A stretch of 64,000 nt of DNA. It comes from Syngnathus acus (taxonomy: Eukaryota > Chordata > Actinopteri > Syngnathiformes > Syngnathidae). Within the stretch, counting starts at the first letter, position 1. Each line of letters starts with the position of its first letter. A program made the position numbers and the translations under genes. Of the stretch, positions 54,101-61,153 are shown in pieces. Location: positions 6,057,501 through 6,121,500 of the forward strand of contig NC_051104.1 of NCBI RefSeq assembly GCF_901709675.1, read 5' to 3'. The notes under the pieces were generated by a model. The model saw only the letters and a program-made list of their open reading frames with translations. It had not been told where the DNA came from and made no database searches.

Positions 54101-57100
54101 GATTAGTTAAGTTGTCCTGAAGGTTATCATGCTCTTTCATCGCAAATGAATGTTCTGTAAATCTCCTCCAAAGATGTTTATAAGTCCAGGACTTGAATAC
54201 TTCAATTGGATATGCAGTACAGTACTTTCATTAATTACAGGTGGAGTAATGACAGAGGTAGCATCTCTCTTTGTAACATGGAATGTAAAAAAAAAATGTA
54301 TAATAACAGAAATGATATCAGGTTGCTTTACATTCCAGTGTTTGAAGGTTTACTGTGGGAAAGCGTATGATTAAATCTAATGTTTAGGATCTCACATGGT
54401 AAAGTGAAATTCAAGGCTCATTAACAGTCAATGGAGCTGTCATGAATGGGACCAGCCTTTTTTCTTTTTTTTTTTTACTGTTGAGTTGTTTCCTCAGGCT
54501 ATGACCACACTGACTTTGTTTGATCCTACAAGGTTGACTTCTGGGTGTTCTTATAAAATCACAAATGCTATCACTCACAACTATAAATATGATGCAAGAA
54601 AAAAAAATCAGAGCATGATTATTTGGAAAATCTGTTTCGGTTCTCAGTTCCGGAACCATGTTGTTAACTTGAAATTCCCAAGCCATAATCACTGGGTTGT
54701 CATTGATAAGAGTCCAAGTGCTAGCCAGTGGTTACATTCGTATATACTATATTTTATAGTAAAGAAGATTCTAACATCATGTTATCCCCAGTAAACAACC
54801 TGGCAGATTGTTTCAGTCAACCTCGACTGCCTCTGTGAAAGTTTCCTTCAGCGTGACTTGAAGATGCAACAGCTTCACTCAGTTAGTCATTTGTACTAGA
54901 AATGAACGGAGTCTTTGTTGGATTTGTGAGGTTTTCGTCTCACCTGTGGTAAATTAAAACCTAGGCGGTTCCAAAATAAATGTCAACAAAATTGTAGGGG
55001 GAAAAACGTGCACCGAAAATACTTCAAATGTGTCAAACCAATGTTGGTTTGTTCCGTGAGTTCAATGTCAGCACAGGCAAAACAGTTATAATGTAAGGTA
55101 ATTAATAAAATTGATATTTATTTTTTCTACATCAATAATCCTCATTAGATTCTTCATTGCCAACCAAATATGGATCTTTGACGTCTCTTTTGAAATAAAA
55201 CCTTAAGTCAGCTCAAATCGCTTGGTCTGAAGACAATTACGCCAATTCAATTACACTTGAGGCAATTACAGTGCTGCTATCCCGTGTGATCTGCAGCCTG
55301 CTTCCAGTAAATTGTTAAGGTGTTTAATGTTCCCTGACATTGTTGCAGAAAGACATTTTTATCTGTTTGTTGGCGTTTGTCAAGCTGCGCTGGTCATGTC
55401 TCGGGCTGCTCCAGGCAATGAGGATTATTGTGTCCTTTTGCCACTGTACAGTACTTACACGGCTCTACTAAGCTTTTTTGGAGCAGCCATCTGTTCATTT
55501 CACTGCTTCACTAGGCGCGAGAAACATCAACATCAAGAAACGAGTGTTTCTTGTATCTCTCGGCATTCGGGCCGCAGTAAAAATACTCATTTCATCCAAG
55601 ACTGAAGACGTTTAAAAAAAAAACGGGGCATAATAGAATTCACATTTTTGAGCTTTATATTAATTCTCTTTTCTTTTCCATTCAGTGCTTCTGTACATTA
55701 TTCTGCTTTTTTGCTGTAAAACACTTCCAGATTCCACAGTGGGAAACGGTTTATTATGATAGCGGGAAGAGTCCCAAATTACTGAGTAGACTTCGGCTGC
55801 AAGTTAGAGTGGTAGAAGACTCGTAGGAGTTCAGAGAGAGCTGAAAATAGTAGCGCGCACATGTAACAAGCGGGCGTGTTCACAGATGTGTGCTCTGATT
55901 TCATCACATTCTGTTTTCAAGTTGCACATACTCAGCGCAGCCGTTTAGTTTCAGCGAGGGAACTATTCCGATTGACGACATGTATATGGGTCAAACTTGT
56001 GGCCTCCTCTGGCACACTGCAACATCCTCACCGCCATTAAATTGAGCTGGATTCAATTACCACACTGCTCTTATGCATCTTGCATAGCAGCTATAAAAAT
56101 GACACTGTCATCACAGTGACTCTCCCATTTTTAGGGCCTTTTTTTTTTTTTAATCGGCAATAATTTTGACCTTCGATCATAACGACCCCAAACAGCCTAC
56201 TGATGCATGATCGTGATGAGTCCCGCTTCCACCTGGCTAGACATTCAGAGCGGGAATGTAACACGGATGCAGCCAAACACAGCACCATTACCGTAATTAT
56301 CTTGTTTTTGTTCTCACTTCAAATAGCACACAGTCAATACCACCAACTGTGATGTGATAGGGGGAAACACATTTGTGCACAACACACACACATCAGGCTA
56401 AATCTGGTGTGTTTTTTTTTTTCTTGTCTGTACATATACCCTGTTTACAATTGGCACATAATCATATCCTTACCTTTAAACCCTCCTCTCCTGGATATCC
56501 TGGTTCACCCCTCTCCCCTGGAAGACCCTGCATTAGGAAACAGAAAGTATGTGAATATTTATGACCATAATAATTTGCTTTATGTATTTGAGTTTGTGGT
56601 TTCCAATAGTTCACTTGTAAAGCAAACATCATTACTCACATTAATTCATTATGAATAATCCATCTTTCAGTAATTCTCTTTCTTGTAAATTCAAACCATT
56701 TCATCTCAAATCTAATCCGATCTGGTTCTTTCTGTGGTGTGAAACTTAATAGAATTTCCACTTGAGGGATTATCATAATACTCGTTAAAATCAATATAAT
56801 AAAATAAATATGACATTAAAAATATGAGTTTTAAAATTCACCCTTAACTTCCAGCCATAGAATAATTTAGCTATGGTTGTATGCACTTATTACATAATTC
56901 ATGTTTAAACATCTTTATAAAGGATTACCTGTGGTCCTGGTAAGCCTTTTATCTCGCTGTCACCCTGGATAGAATCGAGTTTAATAGAAATGTGATTATC
57001 AGCAGTAGCCAACACTCATTCATCTGTTTCTTCAGAGTCTTACCGTCATTCCAGGAAGTCCTCTTGGTCCTGGTGAGCCGTCAGCACCCTGCAGAAATGA

Positions 57101-60100
57101 GATTTTATAACCTGTCATGGTCTAAAAATAAATTTAGGACCCCAAATTGACACCAGCGTGGGTTAGTTAAACAAACAATGAGCTTTGTGAATAACAATTT
57201 TTACCTTCTGCCCCTGTAATCCAGGAGGGCCAGGCTTCCCACTTTCACCCTGAGCGAGAAAAACAATGGAAAACAAAAATAATCATCTTTGACATATTTA
57301 GAATATTTACATTGCCAAATTAAATGAATGATAAATATTTAGAGCATTTTTTCCAGCTTTTTTAACATGTATAAAAATGACAGAAGTATTATTCTTTATA
57401 TATATAATTGAGTGTATCACAGCAGGAAGATATAAATAAATAGCGTACTCACAGGCTTACCATCAGCGCCAGGTAATCCCGCCTCTCCTTTGTCCCCCTG
57501 GAATGACATTATTACAAAATCCACACATTAAATACACTTTAAAAAGCAAGATTGAAGCATTCTTACCGTGCGTCCTGGTGGGCCACGCTGCCCAGGTCCA
57601 ACGACACCATTGGAGCCCTCCACTTCTGCAATTGTGGCTTTTCGATTCAGAGGACACTACGGAAGCAAGGGTTGACTCATTGTACAAAAATAAAGCTGGC
57701 AAACTTTTACGTATTATACGTATCGAGTGTGATAATGTTGGGGAAACACATCCTGCTCATTTTCTATGTTGATTTTGTAAGGTTCTTTTAGCTCAAACAG
57801 CTTTATTAATTTTTCTCTCGACATCTGACTGAATTTAGAAGCACTGTTAGAGTATTACACACATTTGCGATAAGAATTCTTCAAATGATTTCACTTACCC
57901 TTTCATCATCCTGTCAACCAAAAGAGAATAAAAAATGAATGTTATTTTCAGAAAAAGCATTGTAGAAATGTGACTTTTGCACGAGTGTACAATCAGGTTA
58001 AAACTTTACCACATAGAAGATCTCACAAGCTGTCTCTCTCTCACTCTGAAGAGGATCACAGTACAGGCGTAATTTCTGGATTTGTATCTAACATAAATAA
58101 AAAATCAATAATAAATGTTTAGACTTTGGTTGACCGTCATTAAAAAGTATCATACCCGCTAACATTTGCATTATTATTGGCGTTCAAATTTTGACTTTGA
58201 ACTTATATTTAGTGCAGTAATTCAGAATTACAATGTGTACTTACAGGAACAGTGACATCTATTTCCCGTCTCTTTGCCACCTGTGTCTTCCCATTGATGT
58301 AAATGGGCTCCATTGGTTCGGGTATTATTTCCTGCATCCTGTGATCGTCAAGGAAAGCAGTGACCTGGCTGGGTCTCACCAGGAGTTTAAGCTGATGCCA
58401 CTTTCCATCATATAGCGACTGACAAAAAGTACAAAAAGATGATTTCAATTTGAATCAATTGTGCATGAACAGGTGCGTGTCTTTTTTTTTTTCAAAATGA
58501 AACAATGAACTGTTTATTTTTCCAAATTATGATTTCATTAAATAATATTGAACTATTGTATTTAGTATTTAATATTAAATGAATATTAATATTATTTTGA
58601 AATATTAATGTCGACAATTCTTAGAGGTGTCCCTTTTTTCGCTTTTCACAGCAAGTATGTGACGTAATAGCCGGATTACTAAATTTAGTTACACATTACA
58701 GTGAAACACTGAATCGTGAAACAATAAATGTCAGAAACTGCATGTCAGTAAGCACCCACGCATAATAATAATAATATGCCACTACAGGATTGCGCCATGA
58801 GCCATTTATTATTTCCCTAACCATTCTTTATTAAAGCCATTAAGTGTATACGCGTGCGAGAGCAGAGGCGGTATTGTTTCAGATGGGCTGAGCCATAGCC
58901 AACATCTTCAAAATGACAAATCACAGGCTACCACGATGTGCCACATCAAAATGAATACAAATCAAACAAGCGCAAAAAAAAAACATAATTGCAACCCTGT
59001 TCAGTGTGCCACGCTTCAGTCGAGGTGTGTAAGAAGTGCGTTCGGAAAAAATAACCTGGCTACTTTCTTGACAGGATGTGTTATTATAAACTGCCATGGA
59101 AATCGAGGCACGCGTTCCAACTGCGACGCATCCACCGGCGAGTTTCCACCGGGGAAATGTAGCGGTTTCGATTCGGAAAGATTTTCTTTGAGCCCACCTT
59201 TGGCATCCTTCACATGTCGTCCTTCATTCAAATAAATGCTTTTGTTTTATCTGGAAGTGCTTCTACTTGTTAATAAAAAGAGGCTTTAACAGAATCTGTT
59301 CTTTCCATGTTTTGAGAATATAATCTGAAAATACTTAACGTGCTTTTACACTTGGCCGTGTGATTATACCCACCTCGAATCCTATATTGAAGACCATCTT
59401 CTGCTCCATGTTTGTCATTTTAGTGGTGGTAAATGTGACCGTTTTGTCCTTTCCGTTCAGTGTCACTGCAGCCTGGATCTTTTTGTCCTTTGATAACACC
59501 CGCCAAAGGTCAAAGTTCAGCATTTGGGCAATTCCCTTTAGACGGATGGTGGCTACAAATACGTAGGAGGGAGGAAGGCCTTCTGGGAAAATCTCTCTAG
59601 CAAAAAAAAAATAATTACATTTAATTACGTAACACACTATTAATCTTTTAAGGGCACGTTACCTGGTGTCCTCGGTAATGTCAGTGGAAGACGTAAGAGT
59701 GAAGGCCGTCTCGGATTCCAGAGACCCGGGAATTTTCTTGGCTTTTTTCTCAATATTCATGCCCACCATTAGCTCGAAACCTTTCTCATCTCGAGATGCC
59801 ACCGGTATCCTTGTGGGACACACGGATTCTAGACGATAAATAAAAATTCAGTTGGAAAGCTCAGCAAAGAAAGTAAATAGACGCTTACCTTCGCAGAGTC
59901 TCTGTTCCATGGAATCTCGAATACGATCAATGGTGGTGTAATCTTCAGCATACAGGACATAGGTGGAAGATGGTTTGTTAGCGATGGATACGAGCTCGGA
60001 GTTTGTGATCTCGCTACCAACCCCAACTGCAAACACTGTAATGCTTTGAGCTCGTGCCTCAATACTGGCATCCGTCTAAGGAAAAAAAAATATTATTAGA

Positions 60101-61110
60101 AAGCAGGATGTGCGGTGACAAGTAAAGGGATTTAACAGTCTCGCGTTATAAATATAACATTGTTTTCATTACAGTGTGGTTTGGAATTATTGTGAGACCG
60201 AATGATAGACAGTACAAGTCGTCATTCATGCAGTGAATAATATTTACTACGTCATCTTGGGATTTGCCATCTGTGACCACAACAGCGATGCGGTTCTTGA
60301 CTTGGCTGGCTCGCTTGGATGTGGCGAAAACATGGTCCACAGCAAACTTAATGGCTCTGCCAGTCTACAAAGCAGACATGTTGAATTTTAGAGCAGGTCA
60401 ACACCTTGTTTCTTTAGAATTGAGATTTTCCATGATAGTTTAAACTAGCACACCGCGGCAACGGTTCAAGGAAAACTTGGGCCAGCCATAACTCCAACAT
60501 GTTCCAAAACTAAATGTCCTCCCCTCTATTAACACTTATATTCATATTTCACTCAAACATTATAACTATAACAGTTGGTAGTGTGTATTTGGGGAAGAAA
60601 AAAAAAAAATGCTGTGCCTGCCTGTGTGTTTCCTCCCATGTATGGGATGCCTCCAATGGCCTGAATGAGTTCTGCAGCACTTTGTTGTTCTCCCAGAGGG
60701 ATCTCCAGACGATGAGTGTCACTGTACTGGATCACAGCCACCTGTAGCAGACACAACATATTCAAAAAATGAAAAAAAACACATTACATGATCATATAGT
60801 GAAGTGGCTCTACCTGTGTATAGTGGGAGCTGATATCAAATTGACTGGTGATATTGATAAGCCATTGCTTGGCTGTTTCAAAATCAGCAACGCCAACACT
60901 CCACGAGCCATCCACAATAAAAACCAAGTCATTCACTGCTGTGCTGCAGCCTGAACATAACACAAATTCAAAGAAACAAAACATTTATTTTAATTGAAGC
61001 AGACATATCATTTTTAGGATCAAACTACCTGCTCGGACATCTTCTTTCTTTTGTGCAGCATCCAGTGGAATCAGCAAGACAATTATACTCCACAGTGCCC
61101 AGAGCAACAT
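38920..61110 (-). CDS. col21a1: Collagen alpha-1(XXI) chain, whole coding span (29 coding exons)
   Basis: This gene encodes a secreted extracellular-matrix collagen of the FACIT-like group (vWA, TSPN, two collagenous domains). Joining the 29 exons listed below gives 2,640 bases and an 879-residue product with no internal stop. Domain order by residue is: signal peptide about 1-19, vWA about 34-210 (MIDAS D41-G-S-W-S45, T112, D145), TSPN/laminin-G-like about 215-430, linker, COL2 about 443-708, NC2 neck 709-749, COL1 about 750-856, NC1 857-879. From family knowledge, human COL21A1 shares the motifs [29 protein letters not shown] or close variants, and a C-terminal KGPN. Human is 957 residues, so this chain is about 80 shorter, all in COL2. 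Helix exons are phase 0, mostly multiples of 9 bases and mostly start with a Gly codon, as in fibrillar-type collagen genes. COL22A1 has similar front domains but a far longer helix and a different C-terminus. Identification is secure. Individual small exons could still be missing. Confidence 0.96.
39454..39531 (-). CDS. col21a1: col21a1 exon 29: COL1 helix
   Basis: 78 bases, residues 792-817 (starting [11 protein letters not shown] after the split Gly). It contains a one-residue gap in the register at GE-GHQ (G804-E805-G806). Human has GF-GYP at the corresponding place, so this interruption is conserved in the family. The acceptor is TTCACAG and the donor is CTAG|GTATGT. Confidence 0.94.
39532..40255 (-). 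other. col21a1 intron 28 (non-coding)
   Basis: About 0.7 kb between two COL1 exons. AT-rich, with nothing else recognisable. Confidence 0.5.
40256..40450 (-). CDS. col21a1: col21a1 exon 28: NC2 neck and start of COL1
   Basis: 195 bases, residues 728-791. It begins [20 protein letters not shown], with C742 and C745 matching the human CDHC pair, then enters COL1 at [11 protein letters not shown]. The short helical stretch VLRTQLPALLQ with cysteines is the likely trimerisation and disulphide region. The donor is AAAG|GTAAGG. Confidence 0.95.
40451..41969 (-). other. col21a1 intron 27 (non-coding)
   Basis: About 1.5 kb between the two halves of the NC2 neck. A minus-strand 98-codon open frame at 40,777-41,073 resembles nothing I recognise and lacks splice signals. 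Confidence 0.5.
41970..42024 (-). CDS. col21a1: col21a1 exon 27: NC2 neck, first part
   Basis: 55 bases, residues 709-726 plus one base ([18 protein letters not shown]). The helix stops here. Human has FIRQVCTDVIR at the same place, so C721 is conserved. The acceptor is TTTCAG and the donor is CGCA|GTAAGT. Confidence 0.92.
42188..42343 (-). CDS. col21a1: col21a1 exon 26: long COL2 exon
   Basis: 156 bases, residues 657-708. It starts [18 protein letters not shown] and ends [10 protein letters not shown] with the register unbroken. It is the longest helix-only exon in the gene and closes COL2. The acceptor is TTTCAG and the donor is CCA|GTGAGT. Confidence 0.93.
43009..43041 (-). CDS. col21a1: col21a1 exon 25: COL2 helix, split triplet
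   Basis: 33 bases, residues 646-656 ([11 protein letters not shown]). It stops after two residues of the fourth triplet. The third residue (Lys) is the first codon of the next exon, so exons 25 and 26 together total 189 bases, a multiple of 9. The acceptor is CATCAG and the donor is GAG|GTATGT. Confidence 0.9.
43042..46603 (-). other. col21a1 intron 24 (non-coding)
   Basis: About 3.6 kb. Several open frames occur on both strands (for example 42,741-43,115 and 43,117-43,473 minus) but none is collagenous or recognisable. A CA microsatellite lies at about 45,799-45,814. Confidence 0.5.
45799..45814. repeat. (CA)n microsatellite
   Basis: About eight CA units in an intron, on the strand complementary to the gene. 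A short simple repeat with no visible function. Confidence 0.85.
46604..46648 (-). CDS. col21a1: col21a1 exon 24: COL2 helix with a Gly-to-Ala break
   Basis: 45 bases, residues 631-645 ([15 protein letters not shown]). The last triplet starts with A643 (GCC) where Gly is expected. Human has GEPGIPGFPG at the matching spot. The acceptor is TTGCAG and the donor is CCT|GTAAGT. Confidence 0.9.
46649..47898 (-). other. col21a1 intron 23 (non-coding)
   Basis: About 1.25 kb. It holds a 20-base A run at 47,090-47,109 and a 17-base C run at 47,341-47,357 followed by CA repeats. A possible but rejected 36-bp exon lies at 46,964-46,999. Confidence 0.5.
47341..47364. repeat. poly-C tract with adjoining (CA)n
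   Basis: Seventeen consecutive C residues are followed by a short CA run. Plain low-complexity sequence inside an intron. Confidence 0.85.
47899..47934 (-). CDS. col21a1: col21a1 exon 23: COL2 helix
   Basis: 36 bases, four perfect triplets ([12 protein letters not shown]), residues 619-630. The acceptor is CTGTAG and the donor is AAG|GTACAA. Confidence 0.92.
48224..48295 (-). CDS. col21a1: col21a1 exon 22: COL2 helix
   Basis: 72 bases, eight triplets, residues 595-618, starting [10 protein letters not shown] and ending GYKGHW. The acceptor is TTCCAG and the donor is TGG|GTAAGA. Tryptophan in a Y position is unusual but does not break the register. Confidence 0.92.
48669..48722 (-). CDS. col21a1: col21a1 exon 21: cysteine-bearing interruption in COL2
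   Basis: 54 bases (multiple of 9), phase 0, residues 577-594 ([18 protein letters not shown]). The Gly-X-Y register is lost between G580 and G589. C579 and C587 lie eight residues apart. The splice sites TTCTAG and AAG|GTGAGT are good. The human helix as I recall it has no cysteines here, so these may form chain-chain bonds. That is inference. Confidence 0.85.
48723..51287 (-). other. col21a1 intron 20 (non-coding)
   Basis: About 2.6 kb with no further donor-flanked Gly-X-Y block that I can see. It includes a purine-rich tract near 49,800-49,910, which explains the overlapping open frames there, and an AC run at 49,983-49,992. Confidence 0.5.
51288..51332 (-). CDS. col21a1: col21a1 exon 20: COL2 helix
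   Basis: 45 bases, five perfect triplets ([15 protein letters not shown]), residues 562-576. The acceptor is TTTGTAG and the donor is CCG|GTAGGT. Confidence 0.92.
51351..51413. repeat. (TTA/TTAT)n microsatellite
   Basis: A low-complexity run of TTA and TTAT units lies inside the short intron between exons 19 and 20, only about 20 bases upstream (minus strand) of the exon 20 acceptor TTTTGTAG. Confidence 0.85.
51442..51477 (-). CDS. col21a1: col21a1 exon 19: COL2 helix
   Basis: 36 bases, four perfect triplets ([12 protein letters not shown]), residues 550-561. The acceptor is AATTCAG and the donor is CAG|GTAACA. Confidence 0.92.
52263..52298 (-). CDS. col21a1: col21a1 exon 18: COL2 helix
   Basis: 36 bases, four perfect triplets ([12 protein letters not shown]), residues 538-549. 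The acceptor is CCTCAG and the donor is CCG|GTGAGT. Confidence 0.92.
52299..56473 (-). other. col21a1 intron 17 (largest intron, non-coding)
   Basis: About 4.2 kb between two COL2 exons. I searched the minus strand for donor-flanked Gly-X-Y blocks and saw none. Apparent signals such as GTGAGT near 52,820 are not preceded by collagen codons. The rest is AT-rich sequence with short homopolymers. Confidence 0.5.
56474..56527 (-). CDS. col21a1: col21a1 exon 17: COL2 helix
   Basis: 54 bases, six perfect triplets ([18 protein letters not shown]), residues 520-537. The acceptor is ATGCAG and the donor is AAG|GTAAGG. Confidence 0.92.
56929..56964 (-). CDS. col21a1: col21a1 exon 16: COL2 helix with a Gly-to-Glu break
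   Basis: 36 bases, residues 508-519 ([12 protein letters not shown]). The second triplet starts with E511 (GAG) where Gly is expected. Human has GDKGDRGLPG at what looks like the same place. The splice sites (ATCCAG acceptor, CAG|GTAATC donor) are fine and the exon length is a multiple of 9, so the exon is real. Confidence 0.9.
57044..57088 (-). CDS. col21a1: col21a1 exon 15: COL2 helix
   Basis: 45 bases, five triplets ([15 protein letters not shown]), residues 493-507. The acceptor is CTGCAG and the donor is ACG|GTAAGA. Confidence 0.92.
57205..57249 (-). CDS. col21a1: col21a1 exon 14: COL2 helix
   Basis: 45 bases, five perfect triplets ([15 protein letters not shown]), residues 478-492. 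The acceptor is GCTCAG and the donor is AAG|GTAAAA. Confidence 0.92.
57453..57497 (-). CDS. col21a1: col21a1 exon 13: COL2 helix
   Basis: 45 bases, five perfect Gly-X-Y triplets ([15 protein letters not shown]), residues 463-477. The acceptor is TTCCAG and the donor is CCT|GTGAGT. Confidence 0.92.
57567..57656 (-). CDS. col21a1: col21a1 exon 12: linker and start of COL2
   Basis: 90 bases, phase 0, residues 433-462. The first half ([16 protein letters not shown]) is non-collagenous linker with one cysteine. Gly-X-Y repeats begin at [12 protein letters not shown] with one short GP step. The acceptor is TTCCGTAG and the donor ACG|GTAAGA. Confidence 0.9.
57899..57910 (-). CDS. col21a1: col21a1 exon 11: 12-bp micro-exon (Asp-Asp-Glu-Arg)
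   Basis: The minus strand shows TTGACAG|GATGATGAAAGG|GTAAGT, giving a 12-base phase-0 exon that adds DDER between the TSPN domain and the collagen linker. Both splice sites are strong and the frame stays open with or without it, so it could also be skipped in some transcripts. It is supported only by the splice signals. Confidence 0.65.
58010..58087 (-). CDS. col21a1: col21a1 exon 10: end of TSPN domain
   Basis: 78 bases, phase 0, residues 403-428. It reads [14 protein letters not shown] and then [11 protein letters not shown]. The two cysteines (C412, C424) form the conserved TSPN disulphide region, matching human QKLRIYCDPEQ and ETACEI. The donor is TATGTG|GTAAAG. Confidence 0.92.
58245..58418 (-). 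CDS. col21a1: col21a1 exon 9: TSPN domain
   Basis: 174 bases, phase 0, residues 345-402. It contains [14 protein letters not shown] and ITAFLDD-like strands ([10 protein letters not shown]) followed by [13 protein letters not shown], matching the human DEGWHQIRLLV and ILINGQTQIGK strands. The donor is GTTCCT|GTAAGT. Confidence 0.93.
58419..59373 (-). other. col21a1 intron 8 (non-coding)
   Basis: About 955 bases between two TSPN exons. It is AT-rich, with a run of ATT/AATATT repeats near 58,540-58,610. A plus-strand open frame (58,936-59,235) has no recognisable similarity and is judged incidental. Confidence 0.5.
59374..59596 (-). CDS. col21a1: col21a1 exon 8: TSPN (laminin-G-like) domain
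   Basis: 223 bases, residues 270-344. It contains [16 protein letters not shown] and [10 protein letters not shown] followed by [17 protein letters not shown], the beta-sandwich strands of the thrombospondin N-terminal-like domain. The acceptor is TTTGCTAG and the donor TTCGAG|GTGGGT. Confidence 0.93.
59663..59828 (-). CDS. col21a1: col21a1 exon 7: vWA-TSPN linker and start of TSPN
   Basis: 166 bases, residues 215-269 plus two bases. It opens [20 protein letters not shown], the family hallmark after the vWA domain. C218 pairs in family models with the cysteine near the vWA end. The acceptor is ATCGTCTAG and the donor ACCAG|GTAACG. Confidence 0.92.
59889..60075 (-). CDS. col21a1: col21a1 exon 6: end of vWA domain
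   Basis: 187 bases, residues 153-214 plus one base. It contains [11 protein letters not shown] and ANKPSSTYV, the last strand and helix of the vWA fold, and ends QRLCE. The acceptor is TTCCTTAG and the donor GAAG|GTAAGC. The same sequence is nearly identical in human COL21A1 over ANKPSSTYV. Confidence 0.93.
60248..60364 (-). CDS. col21a1: col21a1 exon 5: vWA domain
   Basis: 117 bases, phase 0, residues 114-152. It starts [13 protein letters not shown] and contains [13 protein letters not shown]145 is the third MIDAS residue, so the metal site is complete. The donor is placed at GTA|GTAAAT because the next exon continues DDV-TDA as in the family. Confidence 0.93.
60622..60741 (-). CDS. col21a1: col21a1 exon 4: vWA domain, likely GC splice donor
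   Basis: 120 bases, phase 0, residues 74-113. It begins VAVIQYSD and ends GGNTQ, where T112 is the MIDAS threonine. The only position that keeps the conserved GGNTxTG motif in frame is CAG|GCAGGC, so this intron appears to use GC instead of GT. There is no GT nearby that preserves the motif. A sequencing error or unusual splicing is the alternative. Confidence 0.87.
60814..60950 (-). CDS. col21a1: col21a1 exon 3: start of vWA domain
   Basis: 137 bases, residues 28-73. It carries the first MIDAS loop D41-G-S-W-S45, the metal-ion site of von Willebrand A domains, within the beta strand [12 protein letters not shown]. An N-glycosylation sequon N60-I-T follows and matches the human NIT position. 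The acceptor is ATGTTCAG and the donor is CACAG|GTAGAG. Confidence 0.93.
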
Positions 61111-61153
61111 GGCGGTTTAGGAGGGCGGTTCCCCTCGGTTCGGTCCAACTTGT
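61029..61153 (-). CDS. col21a1: col21a1 exon 2: start codon and signal peptide
   Basis: The coding part is 61,029-61,110 and the rest is 5' UTR. The ATG sits in the context ccgccATGt, a good vertebrate start. Residues 1-27 begin [18 protein letters not shown], a clear hydrophobic signal peptide with likely cleavage around residue 18-19. A charged stretch (QKKEDVRA) follows. The exon ends after the first base of a Gly codon (phase 1) at donor GCAG|GTAGTT. The 5' acceptor is less certain than the donor. Confidence 0.9.

Noticed and set aside
38920-61110. Alternative identity as COL22A1, COL12A1 or COL14A1
   Set aside because: COL12A1 and COL14A1 carry fibronectin type III repeats, absent here. 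COL22A1 has a much longer helix. The CxxC neck, [17 protein letters not shown] and C-terminal KGPN motifs fit COL21A1.
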